This document shows positions 5,687 to 7,666 of a stretch of 7,666 nt of DNA, piece after piece. The stretch is from Dysgonamonadaceae bacterium (GTDB lineage: Bacteria > Bacteroidota > Bacteroidia > Bacteroidales > Azobacteroidaceae), in assembly GCA_031260235.1 (NCBI GenBank), contig JAIRKG010000038.1:1-7666 (forward strand), written 5' to 3'. Both the position numbers and the translations under genes were made by a program. Each line of letters opens with the position of its first letter. Position 1 is the stretch's first letter. The notes under the pieces were generated by a model. That model was given only the letters and a program-made list of their open reading frames with translations. It did no database searches and had not been told where the DNA came from.

Positions 5687-7468
5687 TCACCGTATACCGC
5701 GGACCAAAAATATAACCCGTTCTCCGTCGCGAGTTTTATTATGATATTCTTCCAGCAATGTGAAAGTGTATTTGTCGCCGTAATGCAGGGAAACTTTCTC
5801 GAAAGCATTTTTTCCTATCAAAAGAAGTCCGTCCGAAGGCTGTTCTTTCTCGAAATTCCGGAAATTGTTGTGCAAATAAAAGTTCAAGCCATACATATTG
5901 CTTCCGTATTTTAATAAATCGTTCGTAACGAACAAATTATTTTCCTTTAATTGATATTTTTCCTCCAACTTTTCGGCATAAAATTTCACGCTGATACCAT
6001 CTTTATAAGCCGGAAGAAATATTCCGTCCAGCACCAGGTTCAAAGCCAGATAAACGCCAATTGTAGAATACAAAACCTTTAAATATTTTTTCTTTCCGAA
6101 ATGCTTGAAAAAAACAAACAGCGAATACAACAAAACCAGCAGCAACAAGACATGCAGCATCGAAAAGCCCTTAAAAGACTGCCATGTGCAGGCAATTTCG
6201 TCCAAAACCCGTTGCTTTTTCACCAAATAAGAGGCAAGCAATACAGGGTCTATAATCGGAAAAATCACCGTCAACAACACAATCAGGCCGACAAGACAGG
6301 CGATTATCATAATAAAAATATCGAAAACAGACGAAAGTTTCGGTTTATTTTCCCTCAAATACAAAACATATTGGGCAATAAATATTGAAATAAAAGGATA
6401 GGCCGGCATCAGGTAAACGCTTCTTTTACTTATTGGGATGCAATAAAAAACAACGATAACAATCGCCGCTATTGCCGAGAAAAGTTTGATTTTGTCTTGA
6501 TGAATAAAGCATTTTGCAGCCGGTTTAAACCATCTGAAAAAGAAGGATTCCCGCTTCCGCGGAAATGACGGGCTACTCACGTTAATCCCAAACAACGAAA
6601 TAAACAACAAAACAGTCCAGGGAATAAACCCCGCTGCAAGCGTCAAAAAATTATACCACCAAGCTTCCTCATGCCCCAAATCGTAACGGATATTCAAATT
6701 ATCAGCACCCAAAAACCGCCAGAAATTTTCAGCCCACATAATATCCAAAAACTCCTTGCCGCCAACGCGATAAGCCAGAAAATACCAAACCAGCGGCAAA
6801 ATCAGCGACGCAAGCACTACCGGAATCAATTTACCTGCTATTTTCCAAATAGTATATCTCAAAAACAACAGATAAACCCCAAAAACAAGCAATGGCAAAA
6901 CAATGCCAACCGGTCCTTTGGTCAACGCCGCAAGTCCCTGTATGATTGCAATCCCAACAGGGAAACCATTCAGTTTTTTCCGTTCTTCCCACCGGAACAA
7001 ACGAGTTAATGCCAAAACAATCAGGAATGTGAGCAACATATCAACGCGGGAAGTCATGGCCGCCCGATGCAATTCAAATGAAGTCAGCAAAACAAGCGCC
7101 GCCAGGAAAGAGACCTGGAATTTCAGGTTTTTACCGAAAAAAAGAAACGTAGCGACAATCAAACCCACAAATGCCAATGCCGACGGGAAACGAGACGAAA
7201 AAGGAGTTACTTCCCCGCGCGGCAAGGAGAAAACAGCCATCAACCAGTGGGTTAAAGGCGGCTTATAAGCAATTTCGTCGGCGTATACTTCCGGCAAAAT
7301 CCATTGGCTTTTCTCCAGCATGGAAACTGCCGCCGAGGCTTCGCGAGGCTCTCCTTTGGTGTAATAATCTCCTTTGCCGATCCACATAACGACGCTGATA
7401 AAAGCAATCAGTATCAACAGTATCATCGGCTTTTCCAAATAGAAATATTGTAATGTGGGCGGACGCAT
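5687..7468 (-). CDS. ArnT/PMT-like membrane glycosyltransferase (GT-C fold, family 39/83 type)
   Basis: This 593-residue polytopic membrane protein has about 12-13 predicted membrane segments. GT-C enzymes of this type move a sugar from a polyprenyl-phosphate donor to lipid A or another envelope acceptor; the acceptor here is unknown. The family marks, in order, are GDYYTKGEPREA in the first extracytoplasmic loop (acidic Asp34 and Glu40), YKPPLTHW (68-75), SRVDMLLTF (~140-148), ALTKGPVGIVLP (~180-191) and SKRSVYLMPAYPF (~348-360). The C-terminal third has further membrane helices and a soluble tail. Met1 at 7468 is chosen because membrane segment 1 follows at about residue 15; Met15 is a possible alternative start. 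The loop after the PWTVLLFISLFG helix contains an in-frame palindromic repeat that encodes SFPRKRES (301-308). The gene is transcribed toward rseP and divergently from ribE. It has no glycan-locus neighbours, so its pathway is not indicated. Confidence 0.9.
   Translation of the reverse strand: MRPPTLQYFYLEKPMILLILIAFISVVMWIGKGDYYTKGEPREASAAVSMLEKSQWILPEVYADEIAYKPPLTHWLMAVFSLPRGEVTPFSSRFPSALAFVGLIVATFLFFGKNLKFQVSFLAALVLLTSFELHRAAMTSRVDMLLTFLIVLALTRLFRWEERKKLNGFPVGIAIIQGLAALTKGPVGIVLPLLVFGVYLLFLRYTIWKIAGKLIPVVLASLILPLVWYFLAYRVGGKEFLDIMWAENFWRFLGADNLNIRYDLGHEEAWWYNFLTLAAGFIPWTVLLFISLFGINVSSPSFPRKRESFFFRWFKPAAKCFIHQDKIKLFSAIAAIVIVVFYCIPISKRSVYLMPAYPFISIFIAQYVLYLRENKPKLSSVFDIFIMIIACLVGLIVLLTVIFPIIDPVLLASYLVKKQRVLDEIACTWQSFKGFSMLHVLLLLVLLYSLFVFFKHFGKKKYLKVLYSTIGVYLALNLVLDGIFLPAYKDGISVKFYAEKLEEKYQLKENNLFVTNDLLKYGSNMYGLNFYLHNNFRNFEKEQPSDGLLLIGKNAFEKVSLHYGDKYTFTLLEEYHNKTRDGERVIFLVRGIR
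6545..6573. repeat. dRS3-like palindromic repeat inserted in frame in the glycosyltransferase gene
   Basis: The + strand reads GGATTCCCGCTTCCGCGG and then AAATGACGGGC. The arms ATTCCCGC (6547-6554) and GCGGAAAT (6559-6566) pair at 7 of 8 positions around TTCC, and TTCCGCGGAA (6555-6564) is itself a perfect palindrome. The layout ATTCCC-N8-GGAAAT differs at one base from the Neisseria dRS3 consensus ATTCCC-N8-GGGAAT. On the gene strand it is read as SFPRKRES, a peptide string familiar from many genomes as a translated palindromic repeat. It is open in this frame and lies in a loop between membrane helices. Confidence 0.75.
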
Positions 7469-7484
7469 TTTGATTTTTTTGATA

Positions 7485-7492
7485 CAAATATA
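7485..7492 (-). promoter_or_regulatory. Candidate -7 promoter box for the glycosyltransferase gene
   Basis: On the minus strand this reads TATATTTG, a full match to the Bacteroidota housekeeping -7 box TAnnTTTG. It ends 16 nt before the start codon at 7468, implying a leader of roughly ten bases. A TTTG (minus strand, 7511-7508) lies only 15 nt upstream, shorter than the usual ~19-20 nt spacing to a -33 element, so the -33 element is weak or absent. Confidence 0.5.
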
Positions 7493-7515
7493 CTGTAAAT
7501 TTCAATTCAAATGAT

Positions 7516-7523
7516 TATCTTTG
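7516..7523 (+). promoter_or_regulatory. Candidate -7 promoter box for ribE
   Basis: TATCTTTG is a full match to the Bacteroidota -7 consensus TAnnTTTG and lies 36 nt before the ribE ATG. No good TTTG -33 element is found at the expected distance (about 7493-7496 reads CTGT). The remaining leader, 7524-7559, is short and A-rich and has no room for an FMN riboswitch. Confidence 0.55.
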
Positions 7524-7559
7524 CAGGCAGTTTAATAGAACAATTAAAAAATATCAATT

Positions 7560-7666
7560 ATGTTTTCAGGAATAGTAGAAGAAGCGGCGACGATTGTAAA
7601 ATTAGTCGCAGATCAGGGCAATTTACACTTAACGTTAAAATGCTCGTTTGTAAAAGAATTGAAAAT
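7560..7666 (+). CDS. ribE: Riboflavin synthase alpha chain, N-terminal fragment (3' end cut by window)
   Basis: Only 35 codons are visible, but MFSGIVEEAATIV is the characteristic N-terminus of riboflavin synthase, which starts with MF(S/T)GI(V/I)E. The enzyme dismutates two 6,7-dimethyl-8-ribityllumazine molecules to riboflavin in the cytoplasm. The visible part is the first strands of the N-terminal lumazine-binding barrel (QGNLHLTLKCSFVKELK). The start at 7560 is fixed by the family N-terminus. The gene is divergent from the glycosyltransferase, across a 91-bp intergenic region with a candidate promoter for each. Confidence 0.93.
   Translation, partial: MFSGIVEEAATIVKLVADQGNLHLTLKCSFVKELK

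Noticed and set aside
5266..5808. Antisense open frame across the rseP 3' end and the convergent gap
   Set aside because: It overlaps two confident genes (opposite rseP, and in another frame of the glycosyltransferase end) and shows no family motif.
7524..7559. FMN riboswitch upstream of ribE
   Set aside because: Only 36 nt separate the candidate promoter box from the start codon, and none of the conserved FMN aptamer segments is seen in the 91-bp gap.

Overview
The window looks like a piece of a Bacteroidales (Bacteroidota) chromosome. Supporting signs are the close family resemblance of GcvP, RseP and riboflavin synthase to Bacteroidales versions, A-rich leaders with little Shine-Dalgarno signal, an Rpn-type nuclease of the kind that is multicopy in this group, and two sequences matching the Bacteroidota -7 promoter box TAnnTTTG. 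The genus cannot be named from the sequence alone.

Layout, left to right. Bases 1-2769 (+) hold glycine dehydrogenase (gcvP), which enters from the left edge without its first ~26 residues. Bases 2785-3234 (+) hold a small exported DUF1573 protein 15 bp downstream, probably co-transcribed. Bases 3235-3363 are a gap containing a palindromic element. Bases 3364-4272 (+) encode an Rpn/PD-(D/E)XK nuclease with a repeat-rich tail. Bases 4321-5625 (+) encode the intramembrane site-2 protease RseP. Bases 5626-5686 form a short convergent gap with overlapping inverted repeats. Bases 5687-7468 (-) encode a multi-pass ArnT/PMT-like glycosyltransferase. Bases 7469-7559 are a divergent promoter region. 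Bases 7560-7666 (+) are the first 35 codons of riboflavin synthase (ribE), cut by the right edge. No intergenic stretch exceeds 130 bases.

Most genes are unrelated housekeeping or envelope functions: one-carbon/glycine metabolism, envelope stress proteolysis, surface glycan modification and flavin synthesis. They do not form one pathway. The accessory component is the Rpn gene and two palindromic repeat elements. One repeat lies just upstream of rpn and reads TDYKSARAD on the reverse strand. The other is inserted in frame in the glycosyltransferase gene and reads SFPRKRES.

I see no clear new multi-gene system. The points most worth following are (a) the in-frame dRS3-like palindrome carried as protein in the glycosyltransferase, and (b) a possible nested C-terminal product of the Rpn gene, with a strong Shine-Dalgarno-like AAAGGAG before an internal ATG and a 12-bp tandem coding repeat. 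Point (b) would parallel the intragenic antitoxins reported for E. coli Rpn proteins.
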